A stretch of DNA of 64,000 nt, from the NCBI RefSeq assembly GCF_002368115.1, contig NZ_AP018316.1, positions 2,700,569 to 2,764,568 on the forward strand. The letters run 5' to 3'. Of the stretch, positions 51,355 through 61,203 are shown one piece after another. The stretch is from Dolichospermum compactum NIES-806 (lineage in GTDB: Bacteria; Cyanobacteriota; Cyanobacteriia; Cyanobacteriales; Nostocaceae). Every line of letters starts with the position of its first letter. The stretch's first letter is position 1. The notes beneath the pieces are model-generated. The model searched no databases. It was not told the origin of the DNA and worked only from the letters and a program-made list of their open reading frames with translations. Both the position numbers and the translations under genes were made by a program.

Positions 51355-52071
51355 CTATCTTTTTTTGGAATTATGTGGGGGGCGTTGTTGGGGATGATCT
51401 CCATTCTTGGGGACACTGGGGGAATTTAATTGTTTGCGACCATTAGTAATAATTTTTAACATTTCTTGAATATCCTGTTCAATATTAGCCAGAACGTTAT
51501 CGGCGTATTTATCAGCACCATCTTCAATTTCTTCAGCTTGAGAAATTGCAATTTGGCGCATTTCTTCTAATTCTTGTTGACAAGCGCGGCGTTTACGGTC
51601 AATTTCTGCGAGGGTGTCTTGCATCATTGCTTCACAATCCTGCTGGACTTGTCGCCGCAGTTGGTCAGCTTCTCTCTGTGCTTGTCTGACAATATCACTT
51701 TCAGACAAAATTTGCGCTCTTTTGGCTTGGGCTACATCTACTACCTGTTGTCCATATTCTTCTGCTTCTAGAAGAATTTCATTCTTTTGTGCCAAAATAT
51801 CTAGTGCTTCTTGGAACACTGTTGGCAAAGAAAAACGGACAAAATCCAGTTGTTCAAGTAATTTATCTTCATCTATTAAAGTTCGTCCTGTGAGGGGAAT
51901 CCTCAAACTAGAGAGAACTATTTCCTCTAATTGGTTGAGTTCGTGCTGAATGTCTACCCCTGCTGTTGGTTCTGGATTGCCAATGGAGGGGATACCATTC
52001 ACGTACTCTCGTGGGGGAGGATTACTGCCGTTGTGGTTGGATTCGAGGCTAGGGATTTTTGGTTGTAGCAT
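51355..52071 (-). CDS. DivIVA-like coiled-coil protein
   Basis: 238 residues. A disordered Pro/Asn-rich N-terminus (to about 40) is followed by a long coiled coil with DivIVA-like pattern (ILLEAEEYGQQVVDVAQAKR, READQLRRQVQQDCEAMMQD), then a basic tail (NGDHPQQRPPHNSKKR). Similar proteins lie beside coaD in other cyanobacteria; a role in envelope or cell-shape organisation is inferred from the DivIVA likeness only. Its start overlaps the 3' end of coaD by 73 nt in another frame, so it is translationally coupled. No membrane span. Confidence 0.82.
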   Translation of the reverse strand: MLQPKIPSLESNHNGSNPPPREYVNGIPSIGNPEPTAGVDIQHELNQLEEIVLSSLRIPLTGRTLIDEDKLLEQLDFVRFSLPTVFQEALDILAQKNEILLEAEEYGQQVVDVAQAKRAQILSESDIVRQAQREADQLRRQVQQDCEAMMQDTLAEIDRKRRACQQELEEMRQIAISQAEEIEDGADKYADNVLANIEQDIQEMLKIITNGRKQLNSPSVPKNGDHPQQRPPHNSKKR

Positions 52072-52532
52072 TGGTATATATCTAGGGCAATTTGTGGGGG
52101 AACAAGATGATCAACAGAGCCACCAAACCTGGCAATCTCTTTTACCACACTACTACTTAAAAAACTATACTCATTTGATGTTGCCAGAAAAACTGTCTCG
52201 ATCTGAGTAGACAATGTTTTATTAGTGTGAGCCATTTGTAGCTCAATCTCAAAGTCAGATACCGCTCTTAACCCCCGTAACAAAACTTGCGCTTGTTGCA
52301 TTTGGGCATATTCTACGGTTAAACCGTCAAAGCTGTCTACTCCTACATTTGGTAAATGTTTTGTAGATAGACGAATTTGTTCTAATCTTTGCTCTACTGT
52401 GAACAATGGCATTTTATTGGGATTGCGGAGGACGGCAACTATGACTCGTTCAAATAAACGACTACTGCGCTGAATAAGGTCTAAATGTCCCAAGGTGATG
52501 GGATCAAAACTACCAGGATAAATAGCAATCAC
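51999..52532 (-). CDS. coaD: Pantetheine-phosphate adenylyltransferase
   Basis: Converts 4'-phosphopantetheine and ATP to dephospho-CoA, the fourth step of CoA synthesis. Motifs: YPGSFDPITLGHLDLI (with TLGH for nucleotide), LLRGLRAVSDFE and SNEYSFLSSSVVKEIARFGG. 177 residues, slightly longer than the usual ~160 because of an extended C-terminus that overlaps the next gene. GTG start at 52532 (VIAIYPGS). Highly conserved core. Confidence 0.96.
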   Translation of the reverse strand: MIAIYPGSFDPITLGHLDLIQRSSRLFERVIVAVLRNPNKMPLFTVEQRLEQIRLSTKHLPNVGVDSFDGLTVEYAQMQQAQVLLRGLRAVSDFEIELQMAHTNKTLSTQIETVFLATSNEYSFLSSSVVKEIARFGGSVDHLVPPQIALDIYQCYNQKSLASNPTTTAVILPHEST

Positions 52533-52774
52533 AATGTTATTTTAAGTGATTATATTGACGGATTTTCAACAGAACTTTATTAAATCTAACACAGGGAGTG
52601 GGGGAGGTAGGGGAGGTAGGGAGCAGGGCGCAGGGGAAAGAATTATTCCAATTACCAATTACCGAATTCTACAAATGATTTTAATTTTGCTGAATTACTT
52701 ATCGCTATAGTGAAGGCGTACTATATTATTGTGTTTCATCTCCATAGATTTCAAATTCCTATAGGTAATTTTGT

Positions 52775-53650
52775 ATGGTAGTGGATTTTTCTGTTTTGCC
52801 TTTGGGGTTTCTATTTACTTCCCCTGGTCCGATTGTGGTTAAATTGGGTCCGATTGTTATTCGTTGGTATGGGTTGTTGATTGCTTCTGCGGTATTAATT
52901 GGTGTTAGTCTTTCTCAGTACCTAGCCAAGCGTCGTCATCTGAATCCAGATTTAATCAGTGATTTATCAATTTGGTTGGTGATTGGGGCTATTCCTGCCG
53001 CTAGATTGTATTATGTTTTGTTTCAGTGGACAGAATATTCTCAACACCCGGAACGGATAATTGCAATTTGGCAAGGGGGTATTGCGATTCATGGGGCAAT
53101 TATTGGCGGTGCGATCGCGGCGTTAATTTTTGCTAGATTGAATAAGGTATCTTTTTGGCAATTGACGGATTTGGTTGCTCCTTCCTTAATACTAGGGCAA
53201 GCCATTGGTCGGTGGGGAAATTTTTTCAACTCGGAAGCTTTTGGCAGACCAACTAATTTACCTTGGAAATTATATATTCCCCCAGATCGTCGTCCTTTGG
53301 ATTTCGTGAATTTTGAATATTTCCATCCCACTTTTCTGTATGAATCGCTGTGGAATTTAATGGTGTTTGCATTGTTGCTAACTTTGTTTTTTCGAGCTTT
53401 ATCTAAAAAACCCCGGTTGAAGGTAGGAACGTTATTTTTAGTTTACTGGGTTGCCTATAGCTTGGGACGGATTTGGATTGAAGGTTTACGCACAGATAGC
53501 TTAATGCTAGGACCTTTACGGATGGCACAGATGGTAAGTTTAGGGGGAATGACTTTAGGATTATTTGGTTTAGCTTGGCTGTATATATTGAAGCGTTCTT
53601 TACCTGATGTTGTTTCTTCAGTGAATGGAGAAAAAAATGCCCCAGAGTAA
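52775..53650 (+). CDS. lgt: Prolipoprotein diacylglyceryl transferase
   Basis: 291 residues, polytopic membrane enzyme adding diacylglycerol to the lipobox Cys of prolipoproteins. Family motifs: IRWYGLLIA, GGIAIHGAIIGG, ILGQAIGRWGNFFNSEAFG (the Lgt signature), HPTFLYESLWNL and GRIWIEGLRTDSLMLG. About seven spans. The ATG at 52775 is the only reasonable start. It serves lipoproteins such as the two in the signalling island. CobM follows 123 bp downstream. Confidence 0.96.
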   Translation: MVVDFSVLPLGFLFTSPGPIVVKLGPIVIRWYGLLIASAVLIGVSLSQYLAKRRHLNPDLISDLSIWLVIGAIPAARLYYVLFQWTEYSQHPERIIAIWQGGIAIHGAIIGGAIAALIFARLNKVSFWQLTDLVAPSLILGQAIGRWGNFFNSEAFGRPTNLPWKLYIPPDRRPLDFVNFEYFHPTFLYESLWNLMVFALLLTLFFRALSKKPRLKVGTLFLVYWVAYSLGRIWIEGLRTDSLMLGPLRMAQMVSLGGMTLGLFGLAWLYILKRSLPDVVSSVNGEKNAPE

Positions 53651-53773
53651 TTAATCTCCAGGGCTTAACCAGGGTGCATCTACCATCTATTTCTACTAGG
53701 CAAAGTGGCTGAATCCGGATAGTGCTAGGGAAATGCTAAAAGTTTTTTTGCAAAGTTGTGAAGGGGGAAATTA

Positions 53774-54589
53774 ATGAGTGAATATACTAGTAATTTGAGT
53801 TATTCTAAGTATCCCAATGCCTTAGAACCTGCGGTTTATATTGTTGGGGCAGGACCTGGAGATCCTAATTTATTAACGGTTAGAGCGCAAAAGTTGTTGG
53901 CTGCGGCTGATGTGATTTTATTTGCAGATTCCTTGATTCCTGAACAGATTTTAGATGTTTGTCGTGCAGATGCGGAAATTATTAAAACAGCAAATCGGAC
54001 TTTGGAAGAAATTTTACCATTAATGATTGATGCGGTGCGATCGCATAAATCAGTGGTCAGGCTACATTCTGGTGATCCTAGTCTGTATAGTGCTATTCAT
54101 GAACAAATGCAGCTACTAGCCGATGCGAATATTCCCTTTGAAGTTATCCCTGGTATCAGTGCCTTTCAAGCTGCCGCAGCTAAATTGAAAATAGAGTTAA
54201 CTGTCCCTGGTTTAGTCCAAACTATTATTCTCACTCGCATTAGCGGTCGTACCCATGTCCCTGATACTGAAGAGTTAGCAGCTTTAGCCGCCCATCGTGC
54301 CAGTTTATGTTTATATTTAAGTGTGAGTCATATTACTGAAGCCCAAGGGAAATTATTAGAACATTATGATCCAGATACTCCAGTAGCAATTTGCTATCGC
54401 TTAGGCTGGCCAGATGAAAAAATCCGGGTTGTGAATTTAGCACAAATCGCAGATTGTACCCATGAGGAAAAATTACGCCGAACTACACTTTATGTCATCA
54501 GTCCCGCACTACTCCCAGTAAGTGGGCGCTCCCGCTTGTATCACCCTGAACATAATCATTTATTCCGTTCATCCCATAATCTTGGTTAG
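53774..54589 (+). CDS. cobM: Precorrin-4 C11-methyltransferase
   Basis: 271 residues, SAM-dependent methylation in cobalamin synthesis. The tetrapyrrole methylase fold is shown by VYIVGAGPGDPNLLTVRA (SAM loop), LFADSLIP, VRLHSGDPSLYSAIHEQ, VIPGISAFQAAAAKL and ILTRISGRT, typical of CobM/CbiF. Normal length. ATG at 53774 is preceded by AAGGGGG at 6-nt spacing. No other corrin gene is adjacent, and I saw no cobalamin riboswitch in the 123-bp gap. Confidence 0.95.
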   Translation: MSEYTSNLSYSKYPNALEPAVYIVGAGPGDPNLLTVRAQKLLAAADVILFADSLIPEQILDVCRADAEIIKTANRTLEEILPLMIDAVRSHKSVVRLHSGDPSLYSAIHEQMQLLADANIPFEVIPGISAFQAAAAKLKIELTVPGLVQTIILTRISGRTHVPDTEELAALAAHRASLCLYLSVSHITEAQGKLLEHYDPDTPVAICYRLGWPDEKIRVVNLAQIADCTHEEKLRRTTLYVISPALLPVSGRSRLYHPEHNHLFRSSHNLG

Positions 54590-54706
54590 TAGTCTGTCAA
54601 ATTTATTTTGACGGGTAATGATCGGAAAAAACTTCTGTTCTTCCCTCCCCTACCTCCCCTACCCCACCTTGCTTTACTGAAGATAGAGGATCTTTAAAAA
54701 AACAAG

Positions 54707-57700
54707 ATGAACAAAAGTAATATTGGTACAGTTACTATTCCTGGGTATACAATTACTGAACTTATTTATGCTAGTAAAAAAACTACAGTTTATCGTGGTC
54801 AACAGCAAACAACACAGATTTCAGTTATTATCAAGATTCTCAACGCAGAATATCCCCCATTGCAGGATTTAATAGCATTTAAAAATCAATTCGCTATTAG
54901 TCAACAAATAGATCATCCCAATATTATTAAATGTTATGAATTGGAAAAATATGGTAATAGTTATGCTTTGATTTTAGAAGATTTTAGCGGTATATCTTTG
55001 ACTGAATATACTAATTCTCAAAAATTAGATATCAATTCTTTTATGCCTATTGCCATTGCAATTACCAAAGCATTAGAATTCTTATATGCCAAGAAAATTA
55101 TTCATAAAGATATTAAGCCGAGAAATATTCTAATTAATCCCGAAACCCAGGAAATCAAGCTAATAGATTTTAGTATATCCTCTCTATTACCTAAAGAAAC
55201 TGTGGATATTAAAAGCCCCAATGTCTTAGCGGGGACACTTTTATATATGTCTCCAGAACAAACGGGAAGAATGAATAGAGGGATAGACTACCGCACTGAT
55301 TTTTATTCTTTAGGAGTAACTTTTTATGAATTACTCACAGGACAATTACCTTTCTATAGTCAAAACCATTTAGAATTAATATATTACCATCTTGCTAAAG
55401 TACCTATTCATCCTAGAGAAATTAATCCCCAAATTCCTCAAGTTATAGCAGATGTCATTACTAAGTTAATGGCAAAAAATCCTGATGATAGATATCAAAC
55501 AGCTAGAGGAATTAGACATGATTTAGAAATATGTCAAAAAATGTTATTAACTGAAGGTGAAATTAATAACTTTGAATTAGCAAAACGAGATATCAGTGAT
55601 AGGTTTCTGATTCATAACAGACTATATGGTAGAGAACAGGAAATTATTACTTTATTAAAGGCTTTTGAGAACGTCAGTGCTGGTAATAAAGAATTAATCT
55701 TAGTGGCAGGTTTTTCTGGGATTGGTAAAACTGCTGTCGTTAATGAAGTTCAGAAACCAATTGTTCGGGAAAAAGGTTATTTTATCTCTGGTAAATATGA
55801 TCAATTTCAGCGAAATATTCCTTTTTCGGCATTAGTGCAAGCATTTCGCAATCTCATGAGACAACTGCTAACTGAAAATACAGTGCAGTTACAAGAGTGG
55901 AAAATTCAGATATTATCAGCTTTGGGAGAACAAGCACAGGTAATTATTGATGTTATTCCTGAACTAGAAAATATTATTGGTCAGCAATCACTAGTTCCTG
56001 AACTGACGGGAAATGCTTCAGAAAATCGCTTTAATTTATTATTTAGTAAGTTTATTCAGGTATTTGCTACAAGTGAACATCCATTAGTCATTTTCTTAGA
56101 TGATTTACAATGGGCTGATATAGCTTCTTTAAAATTAATAAAATTATTAATGTGTGAAAAATACACAAAATATTTATTATTAATTGGAGCATATCGAGAT
56201 AATGAAGTCAATCCGGGACATCCTTTAATCACAACTTTAGATGATATTCGTCAAGAAAATATCACAATTAATCAGATTATTTTGCAAGCTTTAGATAAAT
56301 CTCATATTAGACTATTAGTTACAGATACTCTATCTTGTCCGGAATCACATAACCAAGACCTCACAGAACTACTTTTAAGAACCACTCAAGGTAATCCATT
56401 TTTTACCAATCAGTTACTTAAATCATTACATGAAGATGGATTAATTACTTTTAATTTTAGCCTTGGTTATTGGCAGTGTGATCTAAATGCAGCCAAAGCT
56501 TTATATCATAATGATGATATTGTTAATTTTCTTAAAATCCAATTACAAAAATTACCTAAAAATACTCAAGATATTTTAAAAATAGCTGCTTGTATTGGCA
56601 ACCAATTTGATTTATCTACTCTGGCTATAGTTTGTGAAAAATCCCAAATACAAATAGCGGCTGAATTATGGGATGCTTTGCAAGAAGAACTGATTATTCC
56701 CCAAAATGAAGCATATAAATTTTTTACGGGCGAAGAATCAATATTTGATGTTTTTAACTTAAATTTACCGGTTAATAGCACTGAGTTAATTTTCGCTAAA
56801 TATAAATTTTTTCATGACCGAGTTCAGCAAGCAGCTTATGTCCTAATTTCTGATGTTGATAAATCAGCAATGCACTTGAAAATTGGTCAGCTACTATTAA
56901 AAAATACCAATGCTACGGAACTGGAAGAGAAGATATTTGAGATAGTTAACCAGTTAAATATTGGGGTTGAATTAATTACTAATCAGTCAGAAAGACATGA
57001 ATTAGCTAAATTAAATTTAATTGCTGGTTGTAAAGCAAAATCTTCTACCGCTCATGAAGCTGCTATTAGATATTTAAAGGTAGGCTTGGAACTTTTAGCA
57101 GTAAATAGTTGGGAAGATGAGTATGAATTAACTTTAAATCTTTACACAGAAATCGCAGAAGCAGAATATTTAAATATTGATTTTGAGCAAGCAGAAATAT
57201 ATATAGAAGTAATTAAACAAAATGCTACTAGTCTTATAGATAAAGTAAAAGTGTATGAAGCACAAATACAAATCTATATGTCTCAATTACAACTACAAAG
57301 AGCAATAGAAACAGGGTTGAATTTAGTCAACTTGCTGGGAGTAAATTTAGAAAAAACACCTCCACAAAACTTAAATGTTGATGATTTAATCAATTTACCA
57401 GAGATGATAGCTACTGATAAACTTGCGGTGATGCGGATTTTAACTAATCTGACTGCTGCTAGTTATTTTGTTGATCCAGAATTATTCCCAGTTATTATCT
57501 TTACCATGATCAATCTATCAGTAAAATATGGCAATTCTCCATTTTCTGCTCCTGGATATGTAAACTATGGTGTGATACTCTGCGGTTTTGTTGCTGATAT
57601 TGAAACTGGATATCGTTATGGTGAATTGGCTTTAAATATATTAGATAAATTTGATGGTAGAACAGTTAAATGTCGAGTTATGCTAATGTGGGCTTGCAAT

Positions 57701-60118
57701 GTCCTATTTTGGAAAAAACATCTCAAAACAGTAGTAAGTAGCTTACAAGAAGCCTTACAAAGCGGAATAGAAACTGGGGATTTAGAATATTCTGGTTACT
57801 GCTCGTCAATGTATAACATGAATATGATTTTCAGTGGTGAAAACTTATCCTATGTATTTGAGCAGTTAAAAAGTCATATACTTTTAATGTATAGCTTGAA
57901 GCAAGAAGGTACTGTTTTACTACATAAGCTATGGTATCAGCTAGTTTTTAATCTTGCAGAAATTAATGAAACCAAACAAATATTTGATGGTGAGTTATTT
58001 GATGAATCTCAAATATTACCAATTTTGATCGCATCTAAATCATCAACTGTAATATTTTCATTATATTTAGCAAAAACTATATTTTATTATTTCTCTGGTT
58101 TTACCAGTATCGCTGTTGATAATGGGATTCAAGGTGAAGCTTATTTAGAATGTGTGGTGGGACAAGTTACTACTAGTCAATATAATTTTTATTATTCTTT
58201 ATCTCTTTTAGCTGAATATAATCAGCAGTCTGTGAGTAGACAAAAACAATATTTAGAAAAAGTTGTATCCAATCAAGAGAAGATGAAAAATTGGGCTATT
58301 CATGCCCCCATGAATTTTCAACATAAATATGAACTAATAGAAGCAGAAAAAGCGAGAGTATTAGGAAATAATTGGCAAGCAATAGAGCTTTATGACCAAG
58401 CAATTGCTGGAGCTAAAGAACACAAATATCTTCATGAAGAAGCACTAGCTAATGAACTAGCAGCTAAATTCTACCTGAGCTTTAATAAAGAGAAAATTGC
58501 TAAAACTTATTTAATAGATGCTTATTATTGTTATGCTAATTGGGGAGCTAGGGCTAAAATTGAGAGTTTAGAAACAACCTATCCTCATTTACTTGAACCT
58601 ATTATTAATCAAACCAAAACTAAATTAACAGTCGGCGAAGTAAGTACACTTATTAGTAAACCTAGTTTGACGGGTGTTTCTGCATTATTAGATTTAGAAA
58701 CTGTGACTAAAGCATCCTTAGCAATTTCTTCAGAAATTCAAATAGATAAGTTATTATATACTCTCATGGAGGTAATATCAGAGAATGTTGCCGCCAATAA
58801 ATCTGCATTAATTTTGCAGAAAGAAGGAAATTTAATATTAGTAGCTCAATGTATGAATGAACATGAATGTAAATTATCTACTACACCAATTAACGATAGC
58901 CAAGATTTACCATTAAGTATTATTAATTATGTAGCAAATATGCAAGAATATTTATTAATTAGTGATGCTATAAATGATCAGGATTTTGCCAATGATTCAT
59001 ACATTATTCAGCATCAATCTAAATCTATATTATGTAATCCTATTTTGAATAAAGGGCAATTAATTGGTATTCTTTATTTAGAAAATAATCTGACTGTCGG
59101 TGCTTTCACTATTGACAGATTAAGAATATTAAATCTCCTATCTTCTCAAGCCGCTATTTCCCTAGAAAATGCCCAACTCTATAGTAATTTAGAAGAAAAA
59201 GTCACCCAAAGAACTCAGGAATTAAATGAAAATAATCTGCATTTAGAACAAACACTACATGAGTTAAAAGCCACACAATCCCAACTAATCCAAACGGAGA
59301 AAATGTCCAGTTTAGGACAAATGGTTGCGGGTATTGCCCATGAAATTAATAATCCTGTAAATTTCATCTATGCTAATATTGAACACACTAGTAATTATAT
59401 TGAATTTATTATCAATTTACTGAATTTATATCAAAAAGAATATCCTCATCCCTCAGATATTATTGAAAAACATAAACAAGACAATGATTTTGATTTTGTT
59501 ATTCAAGATTTACCTAGAATTATTGATTCAATGATGATAGGTTCAGAACGTATTCGCAAAATTGTTTTAGGCTTACGTAATTTTTCTCGTCTGGATGAAT
59601 CTGCCACAAAACCTGTAGATATTCATGAAGGAATTGATAGTACATTAATGATTCTTCAACCGAGATTCCAAGAAAAATTAGGTTATTCTAGCAATGTATT
59701 AATTAAAAAATATGGTAATCTCCCCTTAGTCCAATGTTATGCTTCTCAACTAAATCAGGTATTTATGAATATCATTAGTAATGCCATTGATGTTCTCAAA
59801 CAGCGTGAAAAAAGTTTATCTACCGCAGAACTCAACAATAATCCTAACCAGATCATTATTCGCACTCAAATCATTAATAATAATTGGGTACAAATTGCCA
59901 TTAAAGATAATGGTATGGGGATAAATCCCGAAATTAAACAACGCATATTTGATCCTTTCTTCACCACAAAACCAGTAGGAGAAGGTACAGGATTAGGCTT
60001 ATCAATTAGTTATCAAATTATCGTAGATAAACACAGTGGTAAATTAGATTGTATCTCTGCACCCGGAAAAGGAACAGAATTTATCATTGAAATTCCCATA
60101 AAACTCCACCAACTATAA
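54707..60118 (+). CDS. Giant Ser/Thr kinase-AAA-GAF-histidine kinase hybrid
   Basis: 1803 residues. A Hanks kinase at about 10-280 (VIIKIL lysine K43; HKDIKPRN at about 132; LIDFSIS replaces DFG) is followed by an AAA/PknK-like ATPase with P-loop GFSGIGKT at about 335, and a long TPR-like helical region (about 700-1300). A GAF domain lies at about 1330-1490, and a histidine kinase has phospho-acceptor H1545 in GIAHEINNPVNF, N-box IISNAIDVL and G-box DNGMGINPE. This is the architecture of the cyanobacterial Hstk family. The DFG change to DFS may weaken kinase activity. No response regulator is adjacent. Single-gene unit. Confidence 0.93.
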   Translation: MNKSNIGTVTIPGYTITELIYASKKTTVYRGQQQTTQISVIIKILNAEYPPLQDLIAFKNQFAISQQIDHPNIIKCYELEKYGNSYALILEDFSGISLTEYTNSQKLDINSFMPIAIAITKALEFLYAKKIIHKDIKPRNILINPETQEIKLIDFSISSLLPKETVDIKSPNVLAGTLLYMSPEQTGRMNRGIDYRTDFYSLGVTFYELLTGQLPFYSQNHLELIYYHLAKVPIHPREINPQIPQVIADVITKLMAKNPDDRYQTARGIRHDLEICQKMLLTEGEINNFELAKRDISDRFLIHNRLYGREQEIITLLKAFENVSAGNKELILVAGFSGIGKTAVVNEVQKPIVREKGYFISGKYDQFQRNIPFSALVQAFRNLMRQLLTENTVQLQEWKIQILSALGEQAQVIIDVIPELENIIGQQSLVPELTGNASENRFNLLFSKFIQVFATSEHPLVIFLDDLQWADIASLKLIKLLMCEKYTKYLLLIGAYRDNEVNPGHPLITTLDDIRQENITINQIILQALDKSHIRLLVTDTLSCPESHNQDLTELLLRTTQGNPFFTNQLLKSLHEDGLITFNFSLGYWQCDLNAAKALYHNDDIVNFLKIQLQKLPKNTQDILKIAACIGNQFDLSTLAIVCEKSQIQIAAELWDALQEELIIPQNEAYKFFTGEESIFDVFNLNLPVNSTELIFAKYKFFHDRVQQAAYVLISDVDKSAMHLKIGQLLLKNTNATELEEKIFEIVNQLNIGVELITNQSERHELAKLNLIAGCKAKSSTAHEAAIRYLKVGLELLAVNSWEDEYELTLNLYTEIAEAEYLNIDFEQAEIYIEVIKQNATSLIDKVKVYEAQIQIYMSQLQLQRAIETGLNLVNLLGVNLEKTPPQNLNVDDLINLPEMIATDKLAVMRILTNLTAASYFVDPELFPVIIFTMINLSVKYGNSPFSAPGYVNYGVILCGFVADIETGYRYGELALNILDKFDGRTVKCRVMLMWACNVLFWKKHLKTVVSSLQEALQSGIETGDLEYSGYCSSMYNMNMIFSGENLSYVFEQLKSHILLMYSLKQEGTVLLHKLWYQLVFNLAEINETKQIFDGELFDESQILPILIASKSSTVIFSLYLAKTIFYYFSGFTSIAVDNGIQGEAYLECVVGQVTTSQYNFYYSLSLLAEYNQQSVSRQKQYLEKVVSNQEKMKNWAIHAPMNFQHKYELIEAEKARVLGNNWQAIELYDQAIAGAKEHKYLHEEALANELAAKFYLSFNKEKIAKTYLIDAYYCYANWGARAKIESLETTYPHLLEPIINQTKTKLTVGEVSTLISKPSLTGVSALLDLETVTKASLAISSEIQIDKLLYTLMEVISENVAANKSALILQKEGNLILVAQCMNEHECKLSTTPINDSQDLPLSIINYVANMQEYLLISDAINDQDFANDSYIIQHQSKSILCNPILNKGQLIGILYLENNLTVGAFTIDRLRILNLLSSQAAISLENAQLYSNLEEKVTQRTQELNENNLHLEQTLHELKATQSQLIQTEKMSSLGQMVAGIAHEINNPVNFIYANIEHTSNYIEFIINLLNLYQKEYPHPSDIIEKHKQDNDFDFVIQDLPRIIDSMMIGSERIRKIVLGLRNFSRLDESATKPVDIHEGIDSTLMILQPRFQEKLGYSSNVLIKKYGNLPLVQCYASQLNQVFMNIISNAIDVLKQREKSLSTAELNNNPNQIIIRTQIINNNWVQIAIKDNGMGINPEIKQRIFDPFFTTKPVGEGTGLGLSISYQIIVDKHSGKLDCISAPGKGTEFIIEIPIKLHQL

Positions 60119-60156
60119 AACGCCTCCTCTCCGCGCCTCTGCGTGCAAAAAAATAT

Positions 60157-61203
60157 TCAACTCTGCATAACAGCATCCAATAATAACCCAGCCCCAAACC
60201 GAACAGGATCTGTACAAGGTAACTTAGTTTCTGCTATAATTTGAGCGATCGCATTTTTCGCCTCCACTTCCCTCAAATTCCGAGTATTCAAAGCAATTCC
60301 CACCACAGGAACAGGACGAAAAGCCCCCGCACCACTGGCAACAATTTCATACATCCGAATCACCTCAGATAAAGCGGGAATCGGTACATGAGGATTATTA
60401 CGGTTATGAGTTTGTCCTGCTTGATGCACTAATATCAAATGTGTAGGCTGAGAACCGCGAATTAAAGGTAAAGTTGCCGTTGAACCAGGGTGTAAAAGAG
60501 AACCTTGCCCCTCAATTTGCAAAATATCGTAATGTTGACCAAAACGCATTACCAACTGTTCCACCGCACCAGCAGCAAAATCTACCCGAACAGCGTCTAA
60601 AGCCACCCCTTCCCCTTCCAACATTAACCCAGTTTGACCAGTGGCCAAAAACTTAGAACGGATACCCCGCAACTTAGCCACCCGGTGCAATTCCAGACTA
60701 GTTGACATTTTGCCAATAGCCATATCCGTTCCCACCGTCAACACCCGCCGACAAGGCAGATTTTGCGCCATTGCCGATGCTACATCTAAATTAGCTGGTT
60801 CTTTGCGGACATCCCAAATTAATTGTCCTGGTTTAAGGAGGGCATTTAACTCCGGTATATTTGCCATTGATGTATGTAACCCATTTACCAAAGACATTCC
60901 CGCCTTGAGGGCATCTTTGATATCCAGCCAATAATCATCAGGAACAGCACCACCTTTAGGTGCAATCCCAATTACCAAAACTTCCGGCTTGTACTGTAAA
61001 GCTGCCGTTAAAGATGCCACAATTGGCACATCTCGCTGAATACCTGTTAACTCGACTAAAGATTTACCTACAGTTTCTCTGTCAATCACCGCCACAATGG
61101 GGGACTCGCTGTAGCGTAAAATTGATAACCCAGTTTTTCCTTGAACTCCAGTAATTCCCTCATGGAGAAGAATTGCTATTTTTTGATTAAGCGACAGACG
61201 CAC
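60157..61203 (-). CDS. dgcN: DUF1611 protein, D-glutamate N-acetyltransferase DgcN-like
   Basis: 348 residues. An N-terminal Rossmann-like domain (RYSESPIVAVIDRET, then VLVIGIAPKGGAVPDDYW) is followed by a P-loop-like domain (VGTDMAIGKMSTSLE). The family is DUF1611. A member paired with a dipeptide-epimerase-like gene was characterised as DgcN, an N-acetyltransferase of D-glutamate in marine bacteria; I recall this but cannot check it here. GTG start at 61203, overlapping the next gene's end by 17 nt. Convergent with the hybrid kinase gene. Confidence 0.8.
   Translation of the reverse strand: MRLSLNQKIAILLHEGITGVQGKTGLSILRYSESPIVAVIDRETVGKSLVELTGIQRDVPIVASLTAALQYKPEVLVIGIAPKGGAVPDDYWLDIKDALKAGMSLVNGLHTSMANIPELNALLKPGQLIWDVRKEPANLDVASAMAQNLPCRRVLTVGTDMAIGKMSTSLELHRVAKLRGIRSKFLATGQTGLMLEGEGVALDAVRVDFAAGAVEQLVMRFGQHYDILQIEGQGSLLHPGSTATLPLIRGSQPTHLILVHQAGQTHNRNNPHVPIPALSEVIRMYEIVASGAGAFRPVPVVGIALNTRNLREVEAKNAIAQIIAETKLPCTDPVRFGAGLLLDAVMQS

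Noticed and set aside
53651..53773. Cobalamin riboswitch upstream of cobM
   Set aside because: No conserved B12 box or expected length of structured leader could be seen in 123 bp.
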